From contig NW_026570288.1 in the NCBI RefSeq assembly GCF_019649055.1, forward strand, positions 186,001 through 250,000: 64,000 nt of DNA, read 5' to 3'. This stretch comes from Paramacrobiotus metropolitanus (Eukaryota; Tardigrada; Eutardigrada; Parachela; Macrobiotidae). The notes under the pieces are model-generated. The model was given only the letters and a program-made list of their open reading frames with translations. It did not search any database and had not been told where the DNA came from. The position numbers and the translations under genes were made by a program. Of the stretch, positions 46,576 through 58,134 are shown one piece after another (the first letter of the stretch is position 1; every line of letters begins with the position of its first letter).

Positions 46576-47712
46576 ATGTGCCATTTGCCACTGATACTCT
46601 TGACGGAGATCCTGGAAGTTCTGGACCTGCACACACAGGCCCAAGCCAGACGGTAGGTTACAGTAATTGACACGGGAATAATCGTGTTAATATAGATAGA
46701 TACACTTTAGCAAATTTCTTCTGCAGAGTGTGTGCGTTGTGGCAAGAGATTCTGCAGCAGCCCCGCGCGGCGCACCACATCAGCATCTTAACGGAAAACT
46801 TCCCCCAAACGCAGGACGGTGACCCTCACTATAGCTGTTGCCGCATCGCGATGGTGTTGAGCAGGAGCATCACTGCGGCCACGAAGAGCCTCACCATCAC
46901 AGCACGCGCCCACGACTGGGAGGCGGAGGAGTTCAACTGGCACGTCGAAAGTTTTGTGCGGGAACTATTGGAGAATATGCGCATCATGCTGCCCTTCCTC
47001 ATCATCAAGTCCTTCTGCCTGCGAAATTGGGACTATCCCTACGTCCAGGGATGGTTTCATCCACACTGCGAACGATTGATCGTTGATAAAGGGGAAGTAC
47101 GCGATTTTAATTATGACATGTGTGCGGACGCCAACCTAGACCTAGACGACTTACCGGATGTCGAAAGACGCTTCTTCGATTGGCACTTTTCTGCGGAGTT
47201 GGTTTTGAAGGGGACGATTATGTCCTTCCCCCGAGTAGTATGTCGGTGGGGGGACGGCTATGCGGAAGTCAAAAGACTGATCACCTGGGCCTTGGACCGG
47301 CCGCTACCCCCAGTCAGCGCCGAGGGGTACTCCCACGTAGCCGCCGTGCACGCTCGCTGGTGCAGCACTCTGGCTTACCCGCAGGAATGGAAGCCCATCC
47401 GCTACTTCCTCAACAAGCAAGTACTTACTAGTCCTAGTTTTGTGACTCATGTTATGCAGTCGGAGTAGAAATGTAGTACACATGTACTAGTTAGTGGAAA
47501 TACGCAAGCGCCGAGCCGTCAGGCCCGTCACTAGGTTTGGGCTATGGACGACGGTGTTCAGTGTCCATGTTATTCTTGTGTACTGTAGGTTCAGTGGATT
47601 CCATCCGGATGGCAGTCCGCACGCGTGGGACCATGTCGACCTAAGAAATCTTGATCTCAGCCAGCTCAGCAAGCTGGCCCTATGGGGCATCTATGGGATG
47701 TTCAAAGTGTGA
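46576..47712 (+). CDS. F-box protein, three exons
   Basis: Exon 1 (46576-46652) starts MCHLPLILLTEILEVLDLHT. Exon 2 (46727 to ~47420) continues in phase as RVCALWQEILQQPR, giving a complete F-box of about 40 residues that would bind Skp1. The rest of exon 2 is a substrate-side region (EEFNWHVESFVRELLENMRI; CERLIVDKGEVRDFNYDMCA; FFDWHFSAELVLKGTIM). A third exon (47589-47712) reads FSGFHPDGSPHAWDHVDLRN and ends KV, TGA. The first intron is canonical. At the second, the obvious donor (CAA|GTACTT at 47421) and acceptor (CTGTAG at 47588) leave the frames one base out of phase. Another donor, or a broken frame, is possible. Similar C-terminal HPDG motifs are remembered in tardigrade F-box families. 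Confidence 0.65.
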
Positions 47713-48412
47713 TTATTTAAGTAATTATTCGCCTGCGCACGACCGAAAACCAAGAAACGCCTCTTAAGATAATAACGAATGAATATTGCTATTGACTCAC
47801 GACTAGTTAACTAATTTTAACTAGTCGCGAGCCTGTAGCATAGGGGGCCCGCCATTTCGTTGATGGAAATTCGTCGACCGCCACTTCGTCCAACAGACAC
47901 GATGCTGAATCGTCACGATGTTGAGCTGGTACTTAGCTAAACCGTCTTGTTTTCTGGCCCACGCTCAAGCTCTGACTCAGACTCTGACCACTCAAATTTT
48001 TTTCCTAGTTTTTGGTTTCCTTATGCTTTCTTATGGTTTTATATGTTTGCCTTTTTAGTACTTTTTGTCTTATGTTTTACATATCACTCGTTCCAAACTG
48101 CAATGGTCATTGTGATTAGTTTCTCCTCAAGAAATTAAGTACTGAAATATAAGAATTGGACATATTAAGTTTTTCAACCGTTTCAGTTGCTTGGAGCCCG
48201 CGCGCATCCCGCTTACAGTTAGATATTAATTTCATCACATCACACTGACATGGTTAACAATTTTGATGAGATTTAAAGGCAGAATTACTAAATTTATTGT
48301 CGAATTCAGGTACAGAAGTCTACGATTACATAAATTTAACAAGGTCATCGAAGTTTCTAGCTCTTCTTCCATTCCGTCAATCGTGGAAAGGGCGCGCTGC
48401 AGAGACTGCGTA
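47713..48412. other. Intergenic with a short CATTTCGT-type repeat
   Basis: At 47840-47905 'gccatttcgttgatgg' and 'ccgccacttcgtcc' resemble the repeat at 49563-49810. Otherwise AT-rich without a supported gene. Confidence 0.4.
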
Positions 48413-48718
48413 TCACAGTCCAACACACGCAGCAACTGCAGTACATAGCTGGTCTTGGTCGGCCGCTGCGCGACACGCTTTGGAAAACGCTTCCCATCCG
48501 AATACATTCGTCTTGGCCGCTTTCTTCAGCACATCCGTGCACGGGTGGCCGGTGCACATCTTTCTTAACCGTTTCATCGACGTGGGTAATGGAAGGCGCC
48601 AGTTGCTTCCATACACAGCATACTTTTTTATACAATCCACAAATTTCTTCCCGAATTCCCGTAGAGCTTGTTGATTGGTTGTCACTCGCAAATCCACATT
48701 AAGGACTATATCAGACAT
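48413..48718 (-). CDS. Small hypothetical ORF
   Basis: 101 codons from ATG 48718 (MSDIVLNVDLRVTTNQQALR, later GSNWRLPLPTSMKRLRKM). Mixed helical composition, not repetitive. Beyond its stop another frame (about 48290-48410) reads QSLQRALSTIDGMEEELETS, which also looks protein-like, so the gene may be longer with an intron or frame break. No family recognised. Confidence 0.35.
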   Translation of the reverse strand: MSDIVLNVDLRVTTNQQALREFGKKFVDCIKKYAVYGSNWRLPLPTSMKRLRKMCTGHPCTDVLKKAAKTNVFGWEAFSKACRAAADQDQLCTAVAACVGL

Positions 48719-49263
48719 GGATTTTAGTGGTGTTGCGCGAGTGTATAGCGCAAGCGTGTTCTGTCATGAGCGGCATGCATCATGAATCACGTACATTTTC
48801 ATAGCCATAACGAGCGTGCCTAAAATGGATACATTTATGGATGCACAACAGCTTTTTGTGGTATGCAAGCCAGAGGTTGTGGCTTAACGATACCAAGCAA
48901 ATGATTGTGCGTGAAGAAAGGAATGAATCAATAAACCAAACCAATAGTCTTTGTTGTCTGCAGTATTTTATCTCTCGTAACACGTATTAAGTGCCTGGCT
49001 AAAAAAAGTAGTGTGCGATGAAGTTGTGGAATTGATTTAGTACACCACCAACCAGCCTCGGATCAACTTCTACTGGACTAACTAATCTGTTTGGCATTGC
49101 ATGCCTGTTGTATTTAGCATTCGAGTTGTTGTCTGCTAATCTGAATAAAAGGTCATCGGGTCGGTCAGGTCATTGCCGCTAAAGCTAGTAGTCTAGTAAA
49201 GGTCATTATCCACCGTAATCCACAGCTACCTTCAGCTACGTAACAGTAGACCGTGTAGATTTT

Positions 49264-49916
49264 TCAACAGCGCCGCTGCATCGGCCGATGGTGTGTAACG
49301 CTCTGAGTTACTTGCTCTTGCAAATCTTCTAGTGTCTCGTCACTCATCGGCAGAATTTCCCGCAGGAACCTCATATTATCTGCGATAATACGGAGAAAGA
49401 TAGACTGGGACAAACTGCCTACCTCCAAATTATTCAACAACTGGGAATTCAGAGCTTTCAGTTGATTAAGGGCACTATTCAGCCATTGCTGGCGTACCTC
49501 ATCCCGAGACGGCACATTTCAACGCTCATTATTCAATTTCTCGATCGGCCCCGTTACAGCCTAAGTGGTCGCGCAGCATTTCGTCGTGGGACATTTCGCC
49601 ACACGTTTTCCGTCACAGCGGCTAGTTTTTTTGGGACAACTGCTTCCGCAGCTGTTTTGTTGTGGGGCATTTGATCGCGCGACATTTGGGGAATCGAAAA
49701 ATTATCGACTGGTTTATGGCAACGAACTGTCATATGACTTTTTGCCACAAAATCGAATTGTCTTAGACGAAATGTCCGTAAAACCAAATGTCCCGCGACG
49801 ACCTGTCGCGTAGGCATCAGCTGCGAGAACGACCGCACGCCATCGGACAGTTCGTCCAAATAGTGTAGACTGGCCGGCGCCACGTCGAAATCACCATGCG
49901 CGGTTGTATCCTCCAT
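49264..49916 (-). pseudogene. Hypothetical helical protein interrupted by a repeat
   Basis: Starts at ATG 49916 (MEDTTAHGDFDVAPASLHYL, DELSDGVRSFSQLMPTR). It then runs into the CATTTCGTC-type repeat (49563-49810). A second block, 49264-49515, is strongly helical (QWLNSALNQLKALNSQLLNN; SIFLRIIADNMRFLREILPM) and ends QRRC. The two parts may be exons of one gene with the repeat in an intron, or one exon split by an insertion. No function recognised. Confidence 0.4.
49563..49810. mobile_element. CATTTCGTC-type inverted-repeat element (MITE-like)
   Basis: Ends read 'cgcagcatttcgtcgtggga' on the left and 'ggacatttggttttacgg' on the complementary strand on the right. Internal words 'gacatttcg', 'gacatttgg' and 'caaaatcgaatt' recur in both orientations. 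No coding capacity of its own. A shorter relative is at 47840-47905. Confidence 0.5.
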
Positions 49917-49924
49917 AAAGCTTG

Positions 49925-50312
49925 TTCACTGTTCTAGCACGTTGTCAAATTTTAAAATAAATTTCAAAAATTTTAAAATCCATTTTAAAATTTGAAAAAA
50001 TCATGGAACTCTGGATCGGTGTAAAAACGATCTTCATGGCCATGTGAATTTACGTCCAAAATTTGAAGGAGATCGGTCCATAATGAGACTTTTGGTACAC
50101 CTGAATGCATTTAAACTTTTTGGAATTTTCTAAGTGCCATAACTCCCGAACCGGATGCTGCGCGCACAAACGGTTTTCTCGCCTGTGTATACAAATCATC
50201 TGACTACAGAATGTCATAAAACAAAAGAAAAAAGGGTTTGGGAGTGCGCGAAAGTAAAAGTTTTCGTGCATGAACACGATTTTGGTACCATGTACCGGGC
50301 CACTTCCCTTAA
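49925..50312. mobile_element. Fold-back element, one arm only
   Basis: Matches the core and right arm of the 44118-44804 element ('cactgttctagca' at the left; 'catgtaccgggccacttccc' and TTAA at the right end, 50309-50312). The opposite arm is missing. Confidence 0.75.
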
Positions 50313-50519
50313 GCTTTACAGAAACACAGCACATGCACAGAGAAAAACCAGATCGCACACAAGTGCAACGAAACAAGTGCAGATTTCCGCACATAAAGGA
50401 CAAATTGACAAGACAATATTGCTAGCGATGCTGCAGCTGATACACTGTGACAGGAATTACGGAGGGGCCACCAGCGGAAAACGAAAGAAAAAGAGGGAGA
50501 AAGAGGAGAGGCAGACAGA

Positions 50520-50790
50520 CAGCAAAGGCAGACCACGGTGCATTTAGTTAATTATATCATTTGTTAGAGATAATTTGTCATCTGCGTCGGATCGCTAGAT
50601 ATCTAATCGTCCCGACATGTACCCAGGCTCAATCAAATAAGTAATCAATGGGAATGGATGCGGGGATGGCGGAGTAGGAGGTGGTCCGGTCGGCAGCCCG
50701 CACAGCCACTGGACTGGAGAGTGCAGTGGCCTCCACGCGGGGAGACTGCTGCCGGGTGCTGTGCGTGAGTGTACAGAGGCACTCACGAGA
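50520..50790 (-). pseudogene. Possible 3'-end paralog of the proline-rich gene at 36.7 kb
   Basis: 50577-50593 shares 'tcatctgcgtcggatcg' with 36623-36639, and the bases around it are alignable (gcatt.agt.aat.at). Just beyond, the minus strand has a short P-rich frame (GPPPTPPSPHPFPLITYLIE). A truncated duplicate of the 3' end is the simplest reading. Confidence 0.35.
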
Positions 50791-51199
50791 CTCCAACTTA
50801 TCCTGAATTTTGATTTTTTTTTAAAGCGTTCTGGTTAGAAAATTTTAGGAGTTGGTCTTAAGTATGGCGAAACGCAATTGCCATACTAAGAATACTTAAT
50901 AGTACTTTAGCAGTGTGAAATAGAGTATGTAAAAAAAAGTACATACCTACGTGGATACTGTAACCACGGATAGATTTGTAAGACAGTAAGTAATTAAGTA
51001 AGGATAGATTTATAATAATTCAATTTTTGAACTGCCGTACGACTGCCGGAACAGTCAATAAACTCAAACCTGACCTATCCAATACACACGTGCCGAGCTC
51101 GAATGCGCGAGGCTTACCTTGTACCATTAAGACGGTACCGATAGCTGGCCAAAAAAGCGCGGCGCCGGAACTTATTAGACGCCCCGGGGAGATAGTTTC

Positions 51200-51211
51200 G
51201 GGGGGGGGGGG
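51200..51211. repeat. 12-base G homopolymer
   Basis: Uninterrupted G run; a likely spot for sequencing error. Confidence 0.9.
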
Positions 51212-51234
51212 CGTTCTTATTATTTCGTGACGGG

Positions 51235-51310
51235 GTGCGCTCCTTCGAGGAGCTGCCGGCCTACCTCCGCGACTTCATCGAACATCACTTCAACACGAAC
51301 GACATGAACA
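51235..51310 (+). other. Candidate exon remnant
   Basis: GC-rich island in AT-rich DNA reading VRSFEELPAYLRDFIEHHFN then TNDMN, ending at a GTACGT donor-like site. A second GC-rich patch at 51660-51775 (LYLCGRNMDVKMVGVCFDAL) has stops on both sides. Both look like decayed exons of unknown origin. Confidence 0.3.
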
Positions 51311-52019
51311 GTACGTACAGCTTCATAATTTTACTTCATTCACTAAGTAGAGTACAGATACACCAAAAAGTGGCCTTTAGCGATTGTCCAATTAAAACAC
51401 TTTTCCCAGCGACTGCATCGACTCTTTACATAACTTCAGCCACTATGTGCTCTGTATATCAATTGGGCTACGTTGTACTCAAATTTGCATTATGAATACC
51501 AAATAAAAAACCCCATAAAACTGTTATTTTATTTTGCCCGCGCCGGTTGAAGCTGTCGGGTTACAGTTTGCTCAAATTAGCCAACCCCAGCTGCACGGTG
51601 TTTTGAATGTGCATATGAATTTGAATGTGACCTTTACACGTAATACATATGCGTCTAACAGGGGTCGGACAAGTGGACGCCAACGAGTAACGACTGTACC
51701 TGTGCGGCCGCAACATGGACGTCAAGATGGTCGGTGTTTGCTTCGACGCCCTGCTGGCCGTGTGAGAGGGATGAGGGTAGCGTTAAAGCACTCCCTGTTA
51801 CCTGGTGCCGTAAGCCGACTGAAGTATGACGTTGTGGCTGAACATGGTCCTTATGTACCGCGCCAATTTAACCATATGTACAGCCGTAGCGTCACACTCC
51901 AGGCGCATGACTGCAGCAATACAACGATTACTGAAATGCGCTACTGTTATCCCCTCGTATTTATATACGTATCTGTATAGATAATTATACGGTACCTATA
52001 GTTACGTAAGACGCTGCGC

Positions 52020-52084
52020 ATATGGACCGAATTCCGCATGTACCGGACCGAATTTGGTACAATGTACCGGGCCGCTTCCCTTAA
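52020..52084. mobile_element. Fold-back element, terminal remnant
   Basis: 65 bp matching the right terminus of the TTAA fold-back family ('aatgtaccgggccgcttccc' then TTAA at 52081-52084). Confidence 0.65.
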
Positions 52085-52425
52085 TTACGTGCTGCACAAA
52101 AATATTACTGTACCAGGGAGCAAATTTAGATCAGTTGTTCTCTGTTCTTAGACCTCCCGAGGCTGTTTTCTGCTGATTAAGTGTACTGCGTTGTGATGTT
52201 AACTGTTGTGTATAAGCTAAATGTACAAGTTTTCAGTCATTTTGCTGCCACATTAGTTGAGACTGTAATAAATGACAGTCCAGGTAATTTACGGTATGCG
52301 AGAGGGCAGCCGCGCACGGACGGCAGTTCGTGAAAACCGGCGAGTGGTCGGAACTTGGAAGTCGCTGTTTCTGTCGCTAAGCATATGTAATTTTATTTCC
52401 AAAACCGCGATACCAATATCAAGAA

Positions 52426-52725
52426 TCAGTTTCGGTTGAAGAAAACAACATTTTCAACCGTACCAGTAACAGAAGCGGCATTACCCCTTTGAATTGCTAA
52501 TGAAATATTCTGCCTTAAAAACTCGTGGCTTTTTATCTCGCCGGTTTGTAGCTCGATCCTCTTTCCGACTTCTTTGAGCAGCTTCTTTGCCGATGTACCA
52601 AAACTACCAAAGGTTTCAAATCCGACAGCGGCAAACTCATATTGTCCTGACAGGAAGCTGTACTTCTTCATTTTTTCAACTTCAGCATGATCTATGTTCG
52701 AAACAGCGATGTTATATACTCGTAC
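52426..52725 (-). pseudogene. 3' fragment of a relative of the nested non-LTR element
   Basis: Encodes about 100 C-terminal residues (QYEFAAVGFETFGSFGTSAK, then LRQNISLAIQRGNAASVTG), alignable to the end of the 20357-23233 protein (IFAPLAFETFGPWGKSAS, RQRLSIEIQRGNAASVLG). 5'-truncated, as is typical of target-primed insertion. It differs too much to be a copy of the same insertion. Confidence 0.8.
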
Positions 52726-52876
52726 TGCTCATTCAGCTAATGATCTGTTAGCAACACCACGTCCACAACCAAAATGTACAGAAAATTGTGCTCTACAAGG
52801 AAACGTGCATCCAATGCGCGTGTTTGCACCGGCACCGCCCCTCTACCGCATACCTACCAGGAATTCGAGCGGATAC
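52726..52876. other. Host flank of copy 2
   Basis: No gene seen. It ends 'gagcggatac' next to the LTR. The TSD partner lies beyond the window. Confidence 0.5.
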
Positions 52877-53302
52877 TGTGACAGCTGGCGAACAAAGGCT
52901 CACGATAGTGAGAGAAGGCTTTATTGTGGATAGCAATAAAGTACAGAGAACCAAAAACACAAAGGCTCGATGTGAGCTGTGGAATGAAAATCACCGAATG
53001 TCAGCTAGTGAATGAAAATGAACGGCACATCGAGCCGAAAGCATGGGAAAAAGCCTAATGCGGCACTGGGCAGATCCAACACGAGCGAACGAACGCTGAT
53101 AGGCCGAGATGTGGAAAGGGGGCGTGGCTCCGCCTACATCGAGGCCGATGATTGGCCGAGACGAAAGGCTGGGCGGAAAGCTGCCTGAGTCGAGGCCGAT
53201 CTAGCGCTCGACAGCGAGTGCGACTCGGTGTGAGTCAGCACACCGGAAGCGGGACTGTCGCTGGCTGCCTACTCGTAGGCTGCCATAGCGACTGGCCCAA
53301 CA
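52877..53302 (-). repeat. 3' LTR of copy 2
   Basis: 426 bp. About 2-3 differences from 1337-1764: a C/A near position 225, and a two-base indel near the inner end. Confidence 0.93.
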
Positions 53303-54245
53303 TGCCTCTGGGCGGGAGTCCGAGCCCCTGCGAAGGACCGGCCTCGTACCGCTCCAGTGCCCGCTCCGCACACGACCCTATTGGGGTCGGTGGCTGCGCC
53401 TCGGGGGTGTCCGATGACGAAGGTCTCTCGGTGCCGCGTTCTCCTCCGGACCCGTGGTGGCGATACAACTCACGGCCGAAATCCGAAGGTCGGTCGGTGG
53501 TTGTTGGACCGGTGTAGGCATCTGTTGGTCGTGTCCGTAACGGCGAAAAAGTAAAAAAAAATAAAGTATTATTCCATTTCTCTCTCTCTCTAGTAAAAAT
53601 AACATCACAATTCCTGGTGAGCAGGTTAGTGAAAAGATCAATAAAATTGAGAACATCATTTCGAGATTAGAAAAGTAAACTCAAAGTCTTTGGTCCGGGG
53701 CTTTGGTCCGGGTGCTCATTCCGACTAGAGCTGATCCGCTCACGGGGGCTCCAGTCCACAGGATATCCGGCCATCTAGGTCCGAGGCATCGGTTCTCGGG
53801 ATACCAAGTGGTACCGGTTCATTTCACCGAGGGTCAGGGGTTCGACCCTCGAGGGTCAAAGGTTCGACCCTATCAACTTCGGGTAAAGGGTATGGATCTC
53901 CATTGTCGGGTGTGAAACGGGCGTAAAACACACTTTCCGACCGGGATCCTCCGGTAAAAGGTTGATTGGAACCTTCTCAGCCGGGTAAGGCAAGTCGTAC
54001 TCACGTCCAGCCGAGGTTCATCGGGTAAGGTTAATGGAGAGGCACTGTCGCAGTCGCGAATACCGTAAGGTACCCTCTCTAGGTGCAGGATAAGACCTAT
54101 TGGGTCTATTGAGCGGTAGATCCTCCGGGGAAGTCCGGTGATCCGAGGTTCCATCCGGGCAAAAACCGTAATTTTGTATCCTGTCGCCTATTGGGCAACA
54201 AGGACCGGTTAACGCCTGGTCTCCATAGGGTTGAATGGTCGATGG

Positions 54246-54283
54246 ACGTGGTTTACACTGCACTTGTGCAGTGTAAACCACGT
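54246..54283. other. 18-bp palindromic hairpin, copy 2
   Basis: Both arms identical to 2710-2746, with a two-base instead of one-base centre. Confidence 0.85.
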
Positions 54284-56109
54284 TCTGGTCTGAATGATGG
54301 TATGGCCTCTGTACGGGAGTCCGACCCTGTATCCGGTTGGCTCCAAGGTTTTGAAGTCCGATGGTAGGCTCGGTAACCGAGGTCAGCTCCGGTTGTAAAA
54401 TCAGAGTCCAAGCTCAGCCTCGGTTGCTGAGTCTAAGTCCACTGGCAGCCTCGGTACTCGAGTTAGAGTCCGGGTTGTACCCTCGGCTGCGCTGGCAAAT
54501 GGATACGGTGATGTTCGGCTCGGCTAAAAATCCTAAATTCGTCTCCTGTCACCTATTGGGTAACTCGGAGAGGATGATCGCCGGGGTTCGAAGGGTCCGA
54601 GGGTCCGATGGTCATTCCATCCCGGCAAAACCCTTATTCGCGGTATAGGTCGCCTATTGGGCAACTCTACCGAGGGTCTTACCGGTGAGATGAAGTCGCT
54701 ATCCGGGGCAGCCTCCGTGTCTGGGGTAGCCTCGGTGGTGAGGTAGTCAGCATCCGCTAGGGCTGGTCCAAAGGCATTCTGCCCGGGCAAAAACCCTTTT
54801 TAACGTCTCTCGTCACCTATTGGGTAACATGGAGAGGGTCAATGTCGCTGGACAGGGTCCGAACAAGTATCCGAGGGTCAATTGGCCTCAGTGTCCGGGA
54901 CTCCGAGCCTCGGTAACGAGACTGGCCCAACATGCTCTGGTGGGAGTCCGCTTGATGCTGGAGATGTCCACCGGGTGACTAGCGAAAATCATGCAGAAGA
55001 GGCTCCTCGGCGGCTGCATAGGACCTAATTGGGTCTAAGCCACGAGGTAGGCACTCTAAGTTTTAAAGACGGAGTCCAAGCTGGTCCGTTCCTCGGCTGA
55101 TCCCGTGCTTCCACTTAGGCGGAAACACCCGGGATGCCGGAATATGGGGCTAAAGGCCTATTGGGCCTGTTGGCGTAGTTATGGACGTCCGTGGCCTCCT
55201 TCTGAGCGTGCAGTCGTGCCGGACTCATGAATCCTCTGCCGGGCTGTTATAGCTCTTCAGGGGATTCATGAGTGCCCTAACGTCCTGGTACATCCTTCCG
55301 GTGACCACAGTCCGATTCACGGTGAAATGGTCATGCCGGTCACTCATACCATTACTCCAACACAGCGTTGTGAGTAGGGGTAAGGGCATGAGTATGCCCT
55401 AATGTCCCACTTCCTCCGTTCCGGGGTGGAAGGGAGGCCTTTTATTCTTCGATGGGCATCCACGGTAAGGTAAGGATCATGGTGGATTTGCGTCGCTTGA
55501 TATGGTATCAGGTCGTGGTTGTACGCGATCTGCGAAGGCTTGCATCCTCCGATGGTCCTTCTGCCGGAGGGACAGGCCGGTGGAGCGAAGCGGATCGCGC
55601 CGCGCAGCACCGTCCCGTCGCTTTTCGTACGACGGATTCCGCCGGAGTTATACTGCCGAGGCCTATTGGGCTCTCGTGCTGACTTCAAGTGGAGGTCAGT
55701 CAGCTATTACTCCGATTCCCGGGGTGTCCATGGGTCTGTTGGCAAACACGTTGCTGAAGATTGCAGTGGCTTCTTCGGGAACATGTTAGCGGAATCCTCC
55801 TGGATTAGGTTCCGGAAATTAGTCATACGGGTTCGCTGACCGAGGGGTATTTCTTCCTAGGTCGGCGTAATCCGTACTCCGTTAAAGGTTCGAGTCGTGC
55901 GGATCGGGTTGTCAGGAAGTATGGCTTCCTGTACCACACGGTCCGCATTCGGTTGAGAAATAGGAGCCTATTGGGCTCGAGAGGTCAGAGTTATGGAACT
56001 GTATGTCCACCGGGTCCTTCTGCCGGCTGGGTTTGGGCAGGAGTGCCCAGCAAGTCATGCTGGGAGCCCCTGGATAACCTCCTTACGTGCGAAGGGTCCG
56101 ATACTGAGG

Positions 56110-57500
56110 CTGTCACCAGGGCCTTGCTGATATAGGACGTTTTTCGCTGCCTATGTCCACGAGGTCCCGGCTAGTAAGGTTCAAGGGTAAGAGCCTATTG
56201 GGCTCTACGGTCCAAGTTACGGAGCTGATCCGCCGGGAGTCCTCTGTCGGAGGGACCTGAACAGGGACAACTGTGTTGTGCGCAGTTGTGCTTGTCCAGT
56301 CGCTATTCGTACGATTCGTCCCGATATGACGTTCCATGGTTCACGCTTTCTTCCAAGGTCAGCCTCCAGGGTCCTTCTGCCGGAGGGGATGGCCAATGAC
56401 GAGCCGTGTTGTACCCGTCTCGCCTCTGGTCAGCCGCTATTCGTGCGATTTATCCCGGTGAACTGAGGTTTTCTTCCAGGTTCGACCCTTCTAGTCCGAG
56501 GGTCGGAGAGTTGGACGTCGGGGTATCCCTATTGGGGTCTACTCCCTGAGTCGATGGTGGGTCGGGATTCTACCACGCCCTATGATGTTCCCTTTTAGCT
56601 CCGGGGATAGCAGGTCGGCGGGGTCGCTGATCCAGCTGGAGCCAGCTAACCGTCGGGGGTCGGCTAACCCTTTAGTTCGGTTGCATCCCCTCGCTTTTTG
56701 GCTCGGTTCGCCTCCTGTCATTGTCGCCGGAGACCGGAACATTCCGTCCGGTTCATCCAGGGGAAGCCTGGGGAGACGTCCGGTACGGTCCAAGTTGAAC
56801 TCGTACTTATCGGGTCTATCCGAGGGATCCATCCGAGGTTCGATTCCAGAGTCTTCTGCCGGGGTGGATTATCCGTGCAGAACAGCAGGTCATCCTGATC
56901 TGCGCGGAGAAACCGCCTTTCGTGCGAAGGTCCGGACTAGCGTGGTTTAGGAGGCCTCTCTTCCAGAACTACGGTAGTCCGAGGGTTGCCGGTTCGGTTC
57001 TCCTCTACTGACGACGAGGTCTAAATTCTGCCTTAGTCGTCCGTGGGGGATCAGGCTCCGCTAACTTCTGGCGGCCTATTGGGCACCTTCCCTGGAACCT
57101 ATTGGGTTCACGGGGAAGCTATCGAGGGTTCATGTGCCATGTCCGACTTTGCTTCAAACCGTCCATTTCCGGAGGGTGAGGTGAGATCCATGTTTCGGTG
57201 GTCCTGGCAAGAGCGGTCAGGTTCCCTATCGGCCAAACCCACCCTTGCCAGGGCCTAAAGGTTCGTCAGGCCTGGCTGGGCACTTGCCTCAGAACCTATT
57301 GGGTTCACAAGGTAGTTGTCTAGCCTTTCGTGAGGTTAAGTCCGGTTAGGTCCACTTCTTTCGGACTCTGTCTTTTGATCCGAGGTATTTCCGTTCCCGC
57401 GATGTAGGTGATATCGCTTCCCGCGTCGGAGGGACGGAACTTTAGAATGTTCATCCACAGGTGGAGGCCTATTAGACCTCATACCCCGGAGCCTTTAGGG
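56110..57500 (-). other. Segment present only in copy 2
   Basis: Copy 1 jumps at about 4573 from 'gggtccgatattgag' to 'gtatcgagcaatctgctcgg', skipping this stretch. It carries further TATTG hairpins (56190, 57095, 57292) and no ORF. It is a deletion in copy 1 or an insertion in copy 2; the repeat at its right end (next entry) suggests deletion by recombination. Confidence 0.7.
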
Positions 57501-57718
57501 TCCGGTGAGGTATCGAGCAATCTGCTCGGATCGAAGACGGTTCGCATTCTGCTTCCGCTGCCGTTGTTCAGCAATGGATTGGAGCTATGTAAGATATAGG
57601 AACGGGAGTTCCTATATGATACCGATGTCTGGATCCTGCCGCAGATGGAGGCCTATTGGGCCTCATAACCCGGGGCCTTTAGGGTCCGGTGAGGTATCGA
57701 GCAATCTGCTCGGATCGA
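57463..57718. repeat. ~73-bp direct repeat (57463-57535 and 57646-57718)
   Basis: Both copies run from 'gaggcctatt' to 'gcaatctgctcggatcgaa'. In copy 1 the second is whole (4716 on) and the first survives only as its end at about 4577. Confidence 0.8.
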
Positions 57719-58134
57719 AAGACAAGTTGGTCTGTCGTGGTTAGGTGCAGTCTGCAGGTTGCCTTCCTCGCTGAGATCACCACGGACAGCCGTACTTGTG
57801 GCTGACTCCGTAACTTCTTAATGGTAGCAGATGTGGTTGGGACTGCGATCTGCAGGAGGATAAGGTCATGGTTAAGGCTGTAATCTGCGGGGTGATGAAG
57901 GTTGGACGTAATACAAGGTCAGATCTACCGCCGTATCCCTTATTGAGGGTCCGGTTTAGGTAGCTAATCGTGGTTAATGCGATCTACACTGCTGTAGGGT
58001 GGTTGGCCAACGATCTGTGGCTCCACGAGCTGGGTTCCATCTATGGGATACGTCTCTATTGGAGGCGTCGTCATGTCCATTTGACCGGTTTTGCGGTTAG
58101 CCTAACCCTATTGGGGTCCAGCTACCGGTCCCTT

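Larger units (their letters stand above)
53303..58134 (-). other. 3' noncoding region of copy 2 (4.8 kb)
   Basis: Collinear with 1765-5223 but about 1.4 kb longer. TATTG-loop hairpins at, for example, 55154-55168 (AGGCC stem, where copy 1 has TGTTG), 56190-56206 (AGAGCC), 57095-57109 (GAACC), 57292-57306 (GAACC) and 58050-58068. No ORF supported. Confidence 0.7.
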
